From JAJECS01 sp965198185 (GTDB lineage: Bacteria > Chloroflexota > UBA11872): 64,000 nt of DNA. The translations under genes were made by a program, and so were the position numbers. The notes under the pieces were generated by a model, which did no database searches, was not told where the DNA came from, and was given only the letters and a program-made list of their open reading frames with translations. Of the stretch, positions 8,253 through 17,457 are shown one piece after another. Where the stretch lies: contig CBDAOU010000002.1 in the NCBI GenBank assembly GCA_965198185.1, positions 1,178,001-1,242,000 on the forward strand. Reading direction: 5' to 3'. The first letter of the stretch is position 1; each line of letters opens with the position of its first letter.

Positions 8253-9605
8253 ATGACCTATGACGACGCGCTGCGCTGGATCTACGGCTTCGCCGACCTG
8301 GAGCGCGGCGTGGGCCACGCGGGCCGCGAAGCCTATGCGGCGGGACCGGCGCGGACGCGCCGGCTGCTGCGCGCGCTCGGCGATCCGCACCGTGCCCTGA
8401 CCTGTGTCCACATCGCCGGCAGCAAGGGCAAGGGCAGCGTCTGCGCGCTGGTCGCGAGCGCGGCGGAGGCTGCCGGCCTGCGCACCGGCGCATACACCCA
8501 GCCACATCTGCACTCGTTCCGCGAGCGCGTGGCTATCGATGGGCGCCCCATCGAGCCGCAGGCCTTCGCCGACCTCTGTCAACGGATTGCACCCCAGGTC
8601 GAGTCGCTCACGACCGCCCACCCCGAGGACGGGCCCTACTCCACCTTCGAACTCGCCACCGTGCTCGCACTGCTGTGGTTTGCCGAGCAGCGGGTCGATT
8701 TGGCCGTTATCGAAGTTGGGTTGGGCGGGCGCCTGGATGCGACCCGCGTGATTGACCCGGCGGTGGTTGGCCTGACGACGATCGTGCTGGAACACACGCG
8801 CGTGCTGGGAGACTCACTAGAGGCCATCGCGCGGGAGAAGGCCGGAATCATCAAGCCAGGAGTGCCGGTAGTTGCCGCCGCGCAATCCGACGCGGCGCTG
8901 GGGGTGTTCCGCGCGTTCTGCGAGGCCCAACGAGCGCCGCTGGCCGTGGTCGAACCGCTGGCCTGGGAGGGGACGGCCTGGCGCGGCGCGCGCCCGCTGA
9001 TGCTCGTGAGCCCTCCCGAGGGCGGCGGCAGTCTCCCAGTGGGGCTTGTCGGTCCGCACCAGCGTCAGAATGCGGCCGTCGCGTGGCAAATCTGCCGGGG
9101 TCTGGCGGATCAGGGCATGCCGATCGATCGCGGCGCCATCCGCGCCGGGTTCGGCGCGGCCGCATGGCCGGGCCGGCTGGAAGTTGTCGCCATGGATCCA
9201 CTCACCATCGTGGACGGCGCCCACACGCCGGAGGCCGTAGAGGCCGTCGTCACGGGGCTGCGTCAAATCTTTGGCGCGCAACGCGGCCCGGTCATCTTTG
9301 GCTCGCTGCGCGACAAGCGCGTGCCGTCGATGCTGGACGAACTGCGTGGATATGCCACCCGCCTGCTGCTGGTGCAGCCTGAGCACCCGCGCGGCTGGAC
9401 GCCCGAGCGCATGGTGCGCCGCTATGGGCTCCCGGAGGAGACGGAAATCGCATCCTCGGTCGAAGCGGCCCTGGGTCAAGCGCGCGCGGCGTGTCGGCCC
9501 GGCGAGGCGGTGCTGGCCACCGGCAGCCTGGCGGTCGCGGCCGACGTGCGCGACGCGGCCGGCGTGCCACATGAGGTCGATCCGCGGCCATGGGCAGGGG
9601 CATAG
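8253..9605 (+). CDS. folC: Bifunctional folylpolyglutamate synthase / dihydrofolate synthase
   Basis: A 450-residue Mur-ligase-fold protein of normal FolC length. The P-loop 'HIAGSKGKGSVCALVAS' lies near residues 50-66. The family motifs 'TQPHLHSFRERVAIDG', 'FELATVLALLWFAEQ', 'VIEVGLGGRLDATRV' and 'AREKAGIIKPGVPVV' follow, and the C-terminal domain has 'TIVDGAHTPEAV' and 'FGSLRDKRV'. It adds glutamate to dihydropteroate and then to folates, using ATP. It lies downstream of folK on the same strand, consistent with a small folate locus. Confidence 0.95.
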   Translation: MTYDDALRWIYGFADLERGVGHAGREAYAAGPARTRRLLRALGDPHRALTCVHIAGSKGKGSVCALVASAAEAAGLRTGAYTQPHLHSFRERVAIDGRPIEPQAFADLCQRIAPQVESLTTAHPEDGPYSTFELATVLALLWFAEQRVDLAVIEVGLGGRLDATRVIDPAVVGLTTIVLEHTRVLGDSLEAIAREKAGIIKPGVPVVAAAQSDAALGVFRAFCEAQRAPLAVVEPLAWEGTAWRGARPLMLVSPPEGGGSLPVGLVGPHQRQNAAVAWQICRGLADQGMPIDRGAIRAGFGAAAWPGRLEVVAMDPLTIVDGAHTPEAVEAVVTGLRQIFGAQRGPVIFGSLRDKRVPSMLDELRGYATRLLLVQPEHPRGWTPERMVRRYGLPEETEIASSVEAALGQARAACRPGEAVLATGSLAVAADVRDAAGVPHEVDPRPWAGA

Positions 9606-9935
9606 CGTGGGGCTTGGGATGCTTCACCTCAGGAAGCCCAGAATGACCGCTGACGGCGCCAAGGGGACTCATCGGACTTACCCCAACCCAATCGTTGGAC
9701 GCTGGAAGGCACCGCGGTCTTGAGCAAATGCCCACTTTGATTCAGTCTGGAACCGCCCCGTCCGGTGGCCACGAGCCTGAATCTGCACCAATGTTGTTTC
9801 CGCCTCCCCGATGTCATTCCGAGCGGAGCGAGGAATCTAAGGGGCGGCGGATATGGCGCAGCAGTTCTAGCTTCCTCACGGCGTTCGGAATCACGTTCAG
9901 GGCGCCGCTACCGAAGACCCGGAAGTGGCGGCCGT
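9606..9935. other. 330-bp intergenic region with a dispersed repeat at 9812-9840
   Basis: No gene is visible between folC and the DUF1992 gene. It contains an imperfect palindrome around 9812-9840, 'CATTCCGAGCGGAGCGAGGA' followed by 'ATC', a form seen repeatedly in intergenic DNA of some bacterial genomes. No other structure stands out. Confidence 0.5.
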
Positions 9936-10451
9936 ATGACTAGCGACGAGGTGCGCCCGATCCGGCGGCGCGTGGACCAGGCCATCGAGCAGGCGGCCGC
10001 CGCAGGCGCCTTCGACAACCTTGCCGGAAGAGGCCGCCCGTTGAAGCCGGAACGAGAGATCGTCCCCGGCGATCTGCGGGTGCCGTTCAAGGTCCTCGAA
10101 AACGCCGGCATGGCACCCGCCTGGGTTGACCTGGCCGGCGAGATCGAGCGCCGCATTGACGCCTTTCGCGCGGCCCGACGCGCCCACGAGCAACGGATGA
10201 TGCGCGCGCGCGCGCACACGCTGGCGGGGACGGCCGGCGACTTCGCCGCGCGTTTTCGAGCCGCGGGACGCGAACACGCGGCGCTGCGCGGCCGTCTGGC
10301 AAATGACATCCGGGGCATCGTGCGCCTCATCGATCGGTTCAACACCATCGCGCCGGCCAGTGCGCCGCGCTTCGGCTTTCTGGCGCGCGCCGAGCTCGAC
10401 GCGGTCGACGCGATATGGCCGTGGCCCGATCCGCCGGACGAGCCGACGTGA
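9936..10451 (+). CDS. DUF1992 (DnaJ homologue C28-like) protein
   Basis: The ATG at 9936 gives a 171-residue protein with the DUF1992 core: 'VDQAIEQAAAAGAFDNLAGR' then 'GRPLKP', 'VPFKVLENAGMAPAWVDLAG' and a basic helical C-terminal part (residues 60-150). The family occurs in bacteria and in eukaryotic DNAJC28; its biochemical function is not established. The next gene's GTG overlaps its stop (GTGA), so it is probably co-transcribed with the glycosyltransferase genes downstream. The frame upstream of 9936 is open but falls in the repeat-bearing intergenic DNA. Confidence 0.8.
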   Translation: MTSDEVRPIRRRVDQAIEQAAAAGAFDNLAGRGRPLKPEREIVPGDLRVPFKVLENAGMAPAWVDLAGEIERRIDAFRAARRAHEQRMMRARAHTLAGTAGDFAARFRAAGREHAALRGRLANDIRGIVRLIDRFNTIAPASAPRFGFLARAELDAVDAIWPWPDPPDEPT

Positions 10452-11594
10452 AACGCCAAACGCGGGCGCTGCTCGGACGGTTCATTGCCGCCGGGTTCAC
10501 GCCGCTGCTTGCCGCAATCGCTCTGTGGCGCCGCATCCGAGGAAGTGATCACAGGTATGGCGACCCGACGTCGATACTCCTGATACGACTCGACCTCATG
10601 GGAGACGTCGTCAACGGACTATCGGCCGCCCACGCGGCGCGGCAACGATGGCCGGGCGCGCATATCGCCTTCATGGCGCCGCCGCAGTGGCGGGCGATCG
10701 TGGATCGATGCTCGGCCGTGGATGAAACCCTGGCCCTTGACCCGGCCGCCGTCACGCACTGGCCCGCCTGCCTGGACCCGCGGCGGTGGGGGAAGCTTCT
10801 GCGAGCGCTTCTGGGCGTGCGCGGGCGGCGGTTCGACCTCGCGGTGAGCGTTTATGGGCCGATCGCCGGGACGGTCGTGGCCCTCAGTGGCGCCCGCGAG
10901 CGCCGCGGCTACCGGCGCGAGGCGCCGCCGTTCAGCTTCGACCGGGCCTTCGACGGCGGCCGCAGCAACGGCGGACCGCACGAAACCGAGCTGGCCGCGC
11001 GCCTGGTCAATGGCAGCGGACCGACCTGGCGCACCATCGACCGAGCCGACGACCTGCCCACGCCAGCGGCCCTGACCGGGGTCCCCGCCCGCTGATCGTG
11101 GCGCACGCCGGCGCGGCCCACGGCGACGCCAAGCGCTGGCGCGAAGAGCATTGGGCGCGCGCCTTAGCCGAACTTGCGAGCGAGCGGCGCGACCGTCGCG
11201 TTCGTTGGACTGGCCGGCGACGGCGCGCTGGCTCGGCGGTTGCAGACCGCAGTTCGCAATCTGATCGACCTCACCGGCGACACGTCGCTTGGAGATGCTG
11301 ATGGGCGCGCTCCACGCGGCGGACCTCGTGATCTCAACCGACAGCGGTCCGGCACACCTGGCGCGGGCGCTCGGCACCCGGGTGATCGCGCTGCACGGAC
11401 CCACGGACACCGCCCTTCACGGACCCGGCGATCCGGCGTGCGCGGCCCTGCGGGTGGATATGCCGTGCGGGCCCTGCTACGACTTCCGCCGCGTGGCGAC
11501 GTGCCAGTTTGGCGACACTCTCTGCATGGAATGGCTCCATCCCGACCGCGTCGTCAGCACCGCGCGCTCGATGCTGCGCGATCTGGTCACATGA
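10448..11594 (+). pseudogene. GT9-family (heptosyltransferase-like) glycosyltransferase with three frameshifts
   Basis: The first frame starts at GTG 10448 and covers the acceptor half ('SILLIRLDLMGDVVNGLSAA', 'RRFDLAVSVYGPIAGTVVAL', 'ERRGYRREAPPF'). The frame then changes near 11090, 11170 and 11285. The successive pieces read 'LIVAHAGAAHGDAKRWREEH', 'GATVAFVGLAGDGALARRLQ' and 'ISTDSGPAHLARALGTRVIA' through 'MPCGPCYDFRRVATCQFGDT'. Together they form one GT9 protein of about 380 residues with the TDSGPxHLA donor motif intact. Family members transfer heptose or other sugars from ADP/NDP donors. Three indels in 200 bp make either real decay or poor base accuracy likely. The end overlaps wecG (ATGA). 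Confidence 0.8.
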
Positions 11595-12379
11595 GCGGCG
11601 CACCCGCCACCGAGACCGAGGCGCTGCGTGCCGTCGAATTCCGTGTGCTGGGCACGCGAATTCACGGCGTCGATCTGGGCCTAGCCGCCGCGTGGATCGA
11701 CGCCTGGGTCCAGGCCGGCGCGCGCGCGCACATCGCCACCGTGAACCCGGAGTTCGTGATGCGCGCGCGCCAGGATCCCCACTTTCACGACCTGCTCGAG
11801 CGCACCCGCCTGAACGTGCCCGACGGCGTCGGCGTCGTAGTCGCGGGCCGCTTGGGCCGCAAGCACGTCCCGGGCCGCGTGACCGGCGTAGCGCTCATGC
11901 GCGAGGCCATGCGCCTGGCCGCTGTCCGGGAGTGGCCCACGGCGCTCGTCGGCGGCGCGCCGGGCGTGGCCGAGGCCGCGGCGAAGCGTTTGACCCACGA
12001 CGTACCGGGGCTGCGACCGCCGCACACCTACGCGGGCACCCGCGGGCCAGAGGGTGACGATGCGGCCAGGGAGTTTCTGCGGCAGGTGCGCCCGCGCATC
12101 CTCTGCGTCGGCTACGGCGCTCCCCATCAGGAGTTCTGGATCGATCGCAATCTCGACGCGGACGCGGCGTGCGTCGCCATCGGCGTAGGCGGGACGCTGG
12201 ACTACCTCAGCGGTCGCGTACCGCGGGCGCCCGCCACGCTGCGGTCAATTGGCCTGGAGTGGGCCTACCGGCTCTGGCGGCAACCGTCCCGCTGGCGTCG
12301 CATGCGGGTCCTGCCGGTGTTCGCGGCGCTCGCGGCGGGCGAAATCCTTGGCCTCAACGGCGAGACGGTCGCCGAATGA
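11591..12379 (+). CDS. WecG/TagA/CpsF-family (GT26) glycosyltransferase
   Basis: The ATG at 11591 overlaps the preceding stop. The 262-residue product shows the complete GT26 pattern: 'THIATVNPEFVMRARQD'-like start of the core (here 'AHIATVNPEFVMRARQDPHF'), 'RLNVPDGVGVVVAGRL', 'VTGVALMREAM', 'VGGAPGVAEAAAKRL' and 'ILCVGYGAPHQEFWIDRNL'. The C-terminal segment is 'VGGTLDYLSGRVPRAPA' with 'LEWAYRLWRQPSRWRRM'. Enzymes of this family add ManNAc(A) or similar sugars to undecaprenyl-linked intermediates in teichoic-acid, ECA or exopolysaccharide synthesis at the inner membrane face. It sits between a GT9 gene and a PfkB kinase gene in one plus-strand run. Confidence 0.9.
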   Translation: MSGAPATETEALRAVEFRVLGTRIHGVDLGLAAAWIDAWVQAGARAHIATVNPEFVMRARQDPHFHDLLERTRLNVPDGVGVVVAGRLGRKHVPGRVTGVALMREAMRLAAVREWPTALVGGAPGVAEAAAKRLTHDVPGLRPPHTYAGTRGPEGDDAAREFLRQVRPRILCVGYGAPHQEFWIDRNLDADAACVAIGVGGTLDYLSGRVPRAPATLRSIGLEWAYRLWRQPSRWRRMRVLPVFAALAAGEILGLNGETVAE

Positions 12380-13291
12380 GCCGCGTGGTCGTCGTCGGCG
12401 GCATCAACATGGACATCGTCATGCGCGTCCCGCGCATTCCCCGTCCGAGCGAAACCGTGCACGGCGGGCGCATTGGACGCTATCCCGGCGGCAAGGGGTC
12501 CAACCAGGCCGTCGCGGCGGCGCGAGCCGGCGCGGCGGTCGCCATGGTTGGCGCGGTGGGCCAAGACGAGGCAGGCAAAGAGCTTGTGGCATCGCTGCAC
12601 GCTGCCGGCGTGGACACCGATCACGTCGCCCTCACCCCCGACGCCGCCACGGGCACCGCGATGATCGCCGTGGACAGCTCCGGCGCCAACTCGATTGCCG
12701 TGGCCGAGGGCGCCAATCTCAGCGTGAGGCCGGAGGACGTTGCGAAGGCGGTAGCCGCGCTCAATCCGGCCGTCGTCGTGGTCCAGCGCGAAGTGCCGGA
12801 AGACCGCCGTTCGAGCCGCTTTGGAGCACGCACCCGAAGGGGCCATGCGCGTGATGAACGCCTCGCCCGTCGACCCGGACACGGCACTGCCGCTCGACTC
12901 GATTGACCTGCTCGTCGTGAACGAGATCGAGGCGTCGGACCTCCTCGGGACCCCGGTCACGAGCGCCAACGCACCCGACGCCGCGCGGCGCCTGGCCGTC
13001 GACGTGACCCGGGGCTGCGTGATCACGCTGGGAGACGACGGACTGGCGGCACACGTGGATGGCCAAGACCTCCACCTGAGCGCCCACCTCGTCAACGCGG
13101 TCGACACGACCGGCGCCGGAGACGCCTTTTGCGGGGCCATGGCCGCGGCGCTGGCGCTGGGCGAACCCATGCCAACCGCGCTGGCCTGGGGCAACGCCGC
13201 CGGAGCGCTGGCGGCCAGCCGGCCCGGCGCTCAACCATCCATGCCCACCCGCGCAGAGATCGCGGCGCAGCTCGCCACGATCTGGGCCTAG
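12376..13291 (+). pseudogene. PfkB-family (ribokinase-like) sugar kinase, one frameshift
   Basis: The ATG at 12376 overlaps the wecG stop. Frame one reads 'VVVVGGINMDIVMRVPRIPR', 'GRYPGGKGSNQAVAAARAGA' (PfkB signature 1) and on to 'VVVQREVPED'. At about 12803 an extra C shifts the frame; the next frame continues 'AVRAALEHAPEGAMRVMNAS', 'LLVVNEIEASDLLGTPV' and the PfkB signature 2 'VDTTGAGDAFCGAMAAAL' with its catalytic Asp. Reading across the indel gives a full ribokinase-like kinase of about 304 residues. The substrate could be ribose or another sugar or nucleoside. The MFS gene is convergent, 20 bp away. Confidence 0.85.
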
Positions 13292-13310
13292 CCTGGGCTG
13301 GAGCTCCTCG

Positions 13311-14468
13311 TCAGGTTGCGGCTGCCGCAGGCGAGGGTTGCAGTTGCCCACGGCGTGGCATCCAGGGCAGCACTGCCAGCACTACCAATTGAGCCAGCGC
13401 CATGCCGGCGAATGCAATGTTCAGCCCCGCGGCGTCGCCAATGATGCCGGTGACGTAGTTCCCCACGGCGCCGGCGCCAAAGGACAAGCCAAGAACCATG
13501 CCGCTGGCCGCCCCCATGCGACCCGGCAGCAGCCGCTGCACCATCACGACCGTGGGCGTAAAACCGGCGCCAAGGGACGCCCCCATCACCGCGCCGAGCG
13601 GAATATGCCACGGGCCGAACGGCATGAGGCCAAAGGCCAGCAGTGCCGGAATCATCACCAGGGACGACACACCCAGAATCCGGCGCACGCCGAAGCGGTC
13701 GGTGTAGACGCCGGCGGCGAACGCGGCCGCGGCATGGCCGATCAGATGCGCCGAGAGCACGATGCCGGCACGCAGCGGATCCGGCCGGTCGGGCGACACG
13801 AACACTGGGATGAAGGTCGCCAGCGCCGCGTAGGCCCACCCGCGCACCACGGCCACCAGCAGCAACCCGACCAGCGCCGCCGAGATTCCGCCTAGGGCGC
13901 GCCGCCCCACGGTGACGCTGACGCTCGGCCGTTGCGGGGCTCGGAAACTGCGCAGCGACCACGCCATGTATGAGGACACGACGAGCACGGGCGCGAGCAC
14001 CACGGGCATCCATCCGGCGCCGCCGGTCGCGAGCACCACACCCAGGATCAGGGGCCCGACGGCGAAGGCGGCATGTCCGCCCAGGAAAAACAGCGCGACG
14101 TTCGTGCCGGTGTTGTGGCCCTGCGCCTCGTTGGCGATAGCCGCACCCTGCGGGTGAAAGGCGGCGACGCCAACCGCGGCCACCACCAGGTACACGACCA
14201 GCAGGGGATAGCTGGGCGCGAACGCGGCCATGGCCACCCACACGGCAATCCAGGCCGGGCTGAGCGACGCGAGCCAGCGCCGCCCCATGCGGTCGCCGAC
14301 GTAGCCGAACAGCGGCTGGATGACTGAGGTCGTGATTGCCCAGGCGAGCGCCGCGAGACCGATCATGCCGTAGGTCATGTCCAGGCGCACCGCCAGGATC
14401 GGGTAGAGCATGCTCGGCCCCAGGGCGGCGAAGTCGGACGCGAAGTGACCCAACGCGACGGTGATCAC
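13311..14468 (-). CDS. Major facilitator superfamily transporter, fosmidomycin-resistance (Fsr)-like
   Basis: The 385-residue product has 11-12 hydrophobic helices. The N-terminus 'VALGHFASDFAALGPSMLYP' and 'TTSVIQPLFGYVGDRMGRRW' match the Fsr branch of MFS efflux proteins, with the MFS loop 2-3 motif 'GYVGDRMGRR'. 'AAFHPQGAAIANEAQG' is also typical of this branch. I used the GTG at 14468. The gene diverges from ppdK across 125 bp and converges on the kinase gene. Drug or metabolite export is likely; the substrate is not readable from sequence. Confidence 0.85.
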   Translation of the reverse strand: MITVALGHFASDFAALGPSMLYPILAVRLDMTYGMIGLAALAWAITTSVIQPLFGYVGDRMGRRWLASLSPAWIAVWVAMAAFAPSYPLLVVYLVVAAVGVAAFHPQGAAIANEAQGHNTGTNVALFFLGGHAAFAVGPLILGVVLATGGAGWMPVVLAPVLVVSSYMAWSLRSFRAPQRPSVSVTVGRRALGGISAALVGLLLVAVVRGWAYAALATFIPVFVSPDRPDPLRAGIVLSAHLIGHAAAAFAAGVYTDRFGVRRILGVSSLVMIPALLAFGLMPFGPWHIPLGAVMGASLGAGFTPTVVMVQRLLPGRMGAASGMVLGLSFGAGAVGNYVTGIIGDAAGLNIAFAGMALAQLVVLAVLPWMPRRGQLQPSPAAAAT

Positions 14469-14593
14469 GGCCTGCCGGCCGGCAAAGAATTGCGAGGCGA
14501 TTCGACCTTTGAGGCGTCGGCGCTACATCCGGGACGGCCCGGTGCCGGTGGTACATTCGCAGGCCAAGCGTACGCACCGTCGGCGCACCCCGC

Positions 14594-17299
14594 ATGCCTC
14601 CTCCCGCCGCCGTCATGTCCAAGTGGGTCTATCCCTTCCGCGAGGGCGGCGAGTCCATGCGCAACCTGCTCGGGGGCAAGGGCGCCGGCTCGGCCGAGAT
14701 GACCAAGGCCGGCATGCCGGTGCCCCCCGGATTCACAATCACCACCGCCGCGTGCCTGGACTACTACGCCAACAACAAGGAGCTGCCCGCCGGTCTTGAC
14801 GCTCAAGTCGACGTGGCGCTGGCCGAAGTTGAATCGGCGGTGGGTCGGCGCTTCGGCGACCCGGAAAACCCGCTACTCGTCTCCGTCCGGTCCGGCGCGC
14901 GCGTGTCGATGCCCGGCATGATGGACACGGTGCTCAACCTGGGGCTGAACGCGGCCACGCTCGAAGGGCTGATCGCGGCCACCGGCGACGCGCGCTTCGG
15001 CTGGGACGCCTACCGCCGCTTCATTCAGGGGTTCGGATCGATCGTGTTGGGCGTGGAGAGCCACGCGTTCGAAGACTGCATCGACTCCCACAAGGACCGC
15101 CTGGGCGTGGCTCAGGACACGGAGCTTGACGCCTCGGACTGGCAAGCGGTGGCGGACGACTTCCGCCAGATCATTCGCGACGCTACCAATTCCGAGTTTC
15201 CGGACGACCCGCGGCAGCAGCTCGATCAGGCGATTCGCGCGGTGTTCGACTCGTGGTTTGGGCGGCGCGCCGTGGACTATCGCCGGGTCCAGGGGCTGCC
15301 CGACGATTGGGGCACGGCGGTCAACGTCCAGACGATGGTCTTCGGCAACATGGGCGAGACGTCAGGAACGGGCGTGGCGTTCACGCGCAATCCCAACACC
15401 GGCGAGCGCGAGCTCTTCGGTGAATACCTGCTGAACGCGCAGGGCGAGGACGTGGTGGCCGGCGTGCGCACGCCCACGCCGATCGCAACGCTCGAAACCT
15501 CGATGCCTGAGGTCTTTGCCGAGTTTGAGAACTACGCCACGCGGCTGGAGCAGCACTACCGCGAGATGCAGGACCTTGAGTTCACCATCGAGGCGGGCAG
15601 GCTCTACATGCTGCAAACGCGCGCCGGCAAGCGCAGCCCAGCCGCGGCCGTGAAAATCGCCGTCGATCTGGTGCGCGAGGGCGTCATCGACAAGACCACC
15701 GCGGTGCAGCGGGTGGAGCCGGAGCAGGTGGGCGCCGTGCTGCATCCGCGGGTGGACCCGGAACACTGGGAGCACCCGATCGCCACCGGCCTCAACGCGT
15801 CGCCGGGCGCGGCGCACGGGCAGGTGGTGTTCACCGCGGACGAGGCCGTGGAGCTGGCCGATGCCGACCACGCGGTGATCCTGGTGCGGCCCGAGACCTC
15901 GCCAGACGACTTTCACGGCATGGCCGTCTCGGCGGCCATTCTGACGGCGCGGGGCGGCGCGACCAGCCACGCGGCCATTGTGGCGCGCCAGCTCGGCATA
16001 CCGGCCGTCGTGGGCTGCGACGCCCTGCGTCTTGACCTTGAGTCCGGCCAGTTCACGGCCCACGGCGTCACGGTGAAGGCCGGCGACGTGATAACCGTTG
16101 ACGGCACGGACGGCGAGGTGCTGACCGGCGCCCTCCCGCTCATCCCCGGCTCGATCACACCCGAACTAGAGGTCCTGCTGAGTTGGGCCGACGACATCCG
16201 GCGGCTGAGCACTTGGGCCAATGCCGACACCCCGGACGAGGCGGCGCTGGCCCGCCAATACGGCGCCGAAGGCATCGGGCTTTGCCGCACCGAGCACATG
16301 TTCCGCGAGGGCGACCGCTTGCCCATCGTCCAGGAGATGATCCTGGCCGAAACCGCCGAGGAGCGGCAGAAGGCGATTGACCGTCTGTTGCCCATCCAGC
16401 GAGGGGACTTCGTCGGCATCCTGCGCGCCATGGCCGGATTCCCGGTCGTGATTCGGCTGCTCGATCCCCCGCTGCACGAGTTCCTGCCGGACCACGAGCC
16501 GCTCGCGGCCGAGCTTGCGTCGCTGACCGCCGACGATTCCGACCCAGAGCGCCGGGCGAATCTCGAGCGCATGCTGCGCCGGGTGGAAGAGCTCCAGGAA
16601 GTCAACCCGATGTTGGGCTTGCGGGGCTGCCGCTTGGGCATCCAGCACCCCGAGGTCTATGAGATGCAGGTTCGCGCGATTATCGAAGCAGCGCTGGAGC
16701 TGAGCGCGGCCGGCGTGCCGGCGCGGCCGAAAATCATGATTCCGCTGATCAGTCACGTGAATGAGCTGCGCGAGGTGGAGTCGCGGCTGCACGCGGTCGC
16801 GGACGAGGTGGTGCGCGCCAGGGGCGCCGAGGTGTCCTACGAATTCGGCACGATGATCGAGGTCCCGCGGGCCTGCCTGACGGCAGGGGCGCTCGCCGAG
16901 GTCGCGGATTTCTTCAGCTTCGGCACCAACGACCTCACCCAGACCACCTACGGCATCTCCCGCGACGACGCCGAGGGCAAGTTCCTCATTGATTATGTCG
17001 AGTCGGGCATCCTGCCTGCGAACCCGTTCCAAGTGATGGACACGGATGGCGTCGGCGCGTTGGTGCGGCTGGCAGTCGAGCAGGGACGCCAGGTCGACCC
17101 GGATATCGAAATGGGCATCTGCGGCGAGCACGGCGGCGACCCGGAGTCCATCGGCTTCTGCGAGCGCCTCGGCTTGGACTACGTCAGCGCGTCGCCGTTC
17201 CGCGTCCCCGTGGCCCGCCACGCAGCCGCCCACGCCCGCCTGGCAAGCATTGAGCGGTGGCCGCCCGAGTCACGGCGTGCGGGCACGAGGCCGAGATAG
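14594..17299 (+). CDS. ppdK: Pyruvate, phosphate dikinase with altered C-terminal tail
   Basis: A 901-residue PPDK (possibly 894 if ATG 14615, MSKWVYPF, is used), interconverting pyruvate/ATP/Pi and PEP/AMP/PPi. The N-terminal ATP-grasp part contains 'GGKGAGSAEMTKAGMPVPPG' and 'SVRSGARVSMPGMMDTVLNL'. The phosphohistidine domain has 'ARGGATSHAAIVARQLGIPA' near residue 455. The PEP/pyruvate barrel has 'GLCRTEHMF', 'LGLRGCRLGI', 'FSFGTNDLTQTTYG' and the C-terminal catalytic-Cys motif 'GICGEHGGDPESIGF'. The last authentic codons end at 17241; the final 19 or so residues come from foreign DNA at the island junction. A second copy of the last 150 codons lies at 23517-23991 with the probable original terminus. 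Confidence 0.95.
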   Translation: MPPPAAVMSKWVYPFREGGESMRNLLGGKGAGSAEMTKAGMPVPPGFTITTAACLDYYANNKELPAGLDAQVDVALAEVESAVGRRFGDPENPLLVSVRSGARVSMPGMMDTVLNLGLNAATLEGLIAATGDARFGWDAYRRFIQGFGSIVLGVESHAFEDCIDSHKDRLGVAQDTELDASDWQAVADDFRQIIRDATNSEFPDDPRQQLDQAIRAVFDSWFGRRAVDYRRVQGLPDDWGTAVNVQTMVFGNMGETSGTGVAFTRNPNTGERELFGEYLLNAQGEDVVAGVRTPTPIATLETSMPEVFAEFENYATRLEQHYREMQDLEFTIEAGRLYMLQTRAGKRSPAAAVKIAVDLVREGVIDKTTAVQRVEPEQVGAVLHPRVDPEHWEHPIATGLNASPGAAHGQVVFTADEAVELADADHAVILVRPETSPDDFHGMAVSAAILTARGGATSHAAIVARQLGIPAVVGCDALRLDLESGQFTAHGVTVKAGDVITVDGTDGEVLTGALPLIPGSITPELEVLLSWADDIRRLSTWANADTPDEAALARQYGAEGIGLCRTEHMFREGDRLPIVQEMILAETAEERQKAIDRLLPIQRGDFVGILRAMAGFPVVIRLLDPPLHEFLPDHEPLAAELASLTADDSDPERRANLERMLRRVEELQEVNPMLGLRGCRLGIQHPEVYEMQVRAIIEAALELSAAGVPARPKIMIPLISHVNELREVESRLHAVADEVVRARGAEVSYEFGTMIEVPRACLTAGALAEVADFFSFGTNDLTQTTYGISRDDAEGKFLIDYVESGILPANPFQVMDTDGVGALVRLAVEQGRQVDPDIEMGICGEHGGDPESIGFCERLGLDYVSASPFRVPVARHAAAHARLASIERWPPESRRAGTRPR
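16792..17241 (+). repeat. 450-bp direct repeat, copy 1 (3' end of ppdK)
   Basis: This stretch matches 23517-23966 base for base at a constant offset of 6725, with only three substitutions that I noticed, all silent third-position changes. Both copies encode the PEP-binding C-terminal part of PPDK. The two copies bracket the island. Confidence 0.93.
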
Positions 17300-17455
17300 G
17301 CGGCCACATCGCGGTTGGAGGGGAAGCGCGCGGGATCCTCGACCGTCAGCACGAAGGTGAGCGCGGTACTGGGCCCGACCCCGGCCACCTGGTGGAGCGC
17401 GGCGATCTCGGGGTAGGCCTCGCACAGCGCGTCGATCTCCAGTGTTGCGGGGGTA
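17265..17455 (-). pseudogene. IS110-family transposase fragment (Transposase_20 domain)
   Basis: Read on the minus strand, about 62 codons encode 'LEIDALCEAYPEIAALHQVA' then 'GVGPSTALTFVLTVEDPARF' and 'RDVAAYLGLVPARRDSG'. This is the helix-hairpin-helix-containing C-terminal domain of IS110-family transposases. The N-terminal DEDD catalytic part and the remaining C-terminus are absent, so it is a relic. The left break is within some 20 bp of the ppdK repeat boundary. Confidence 0.85.
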
Positions 17456-17457
17456 GT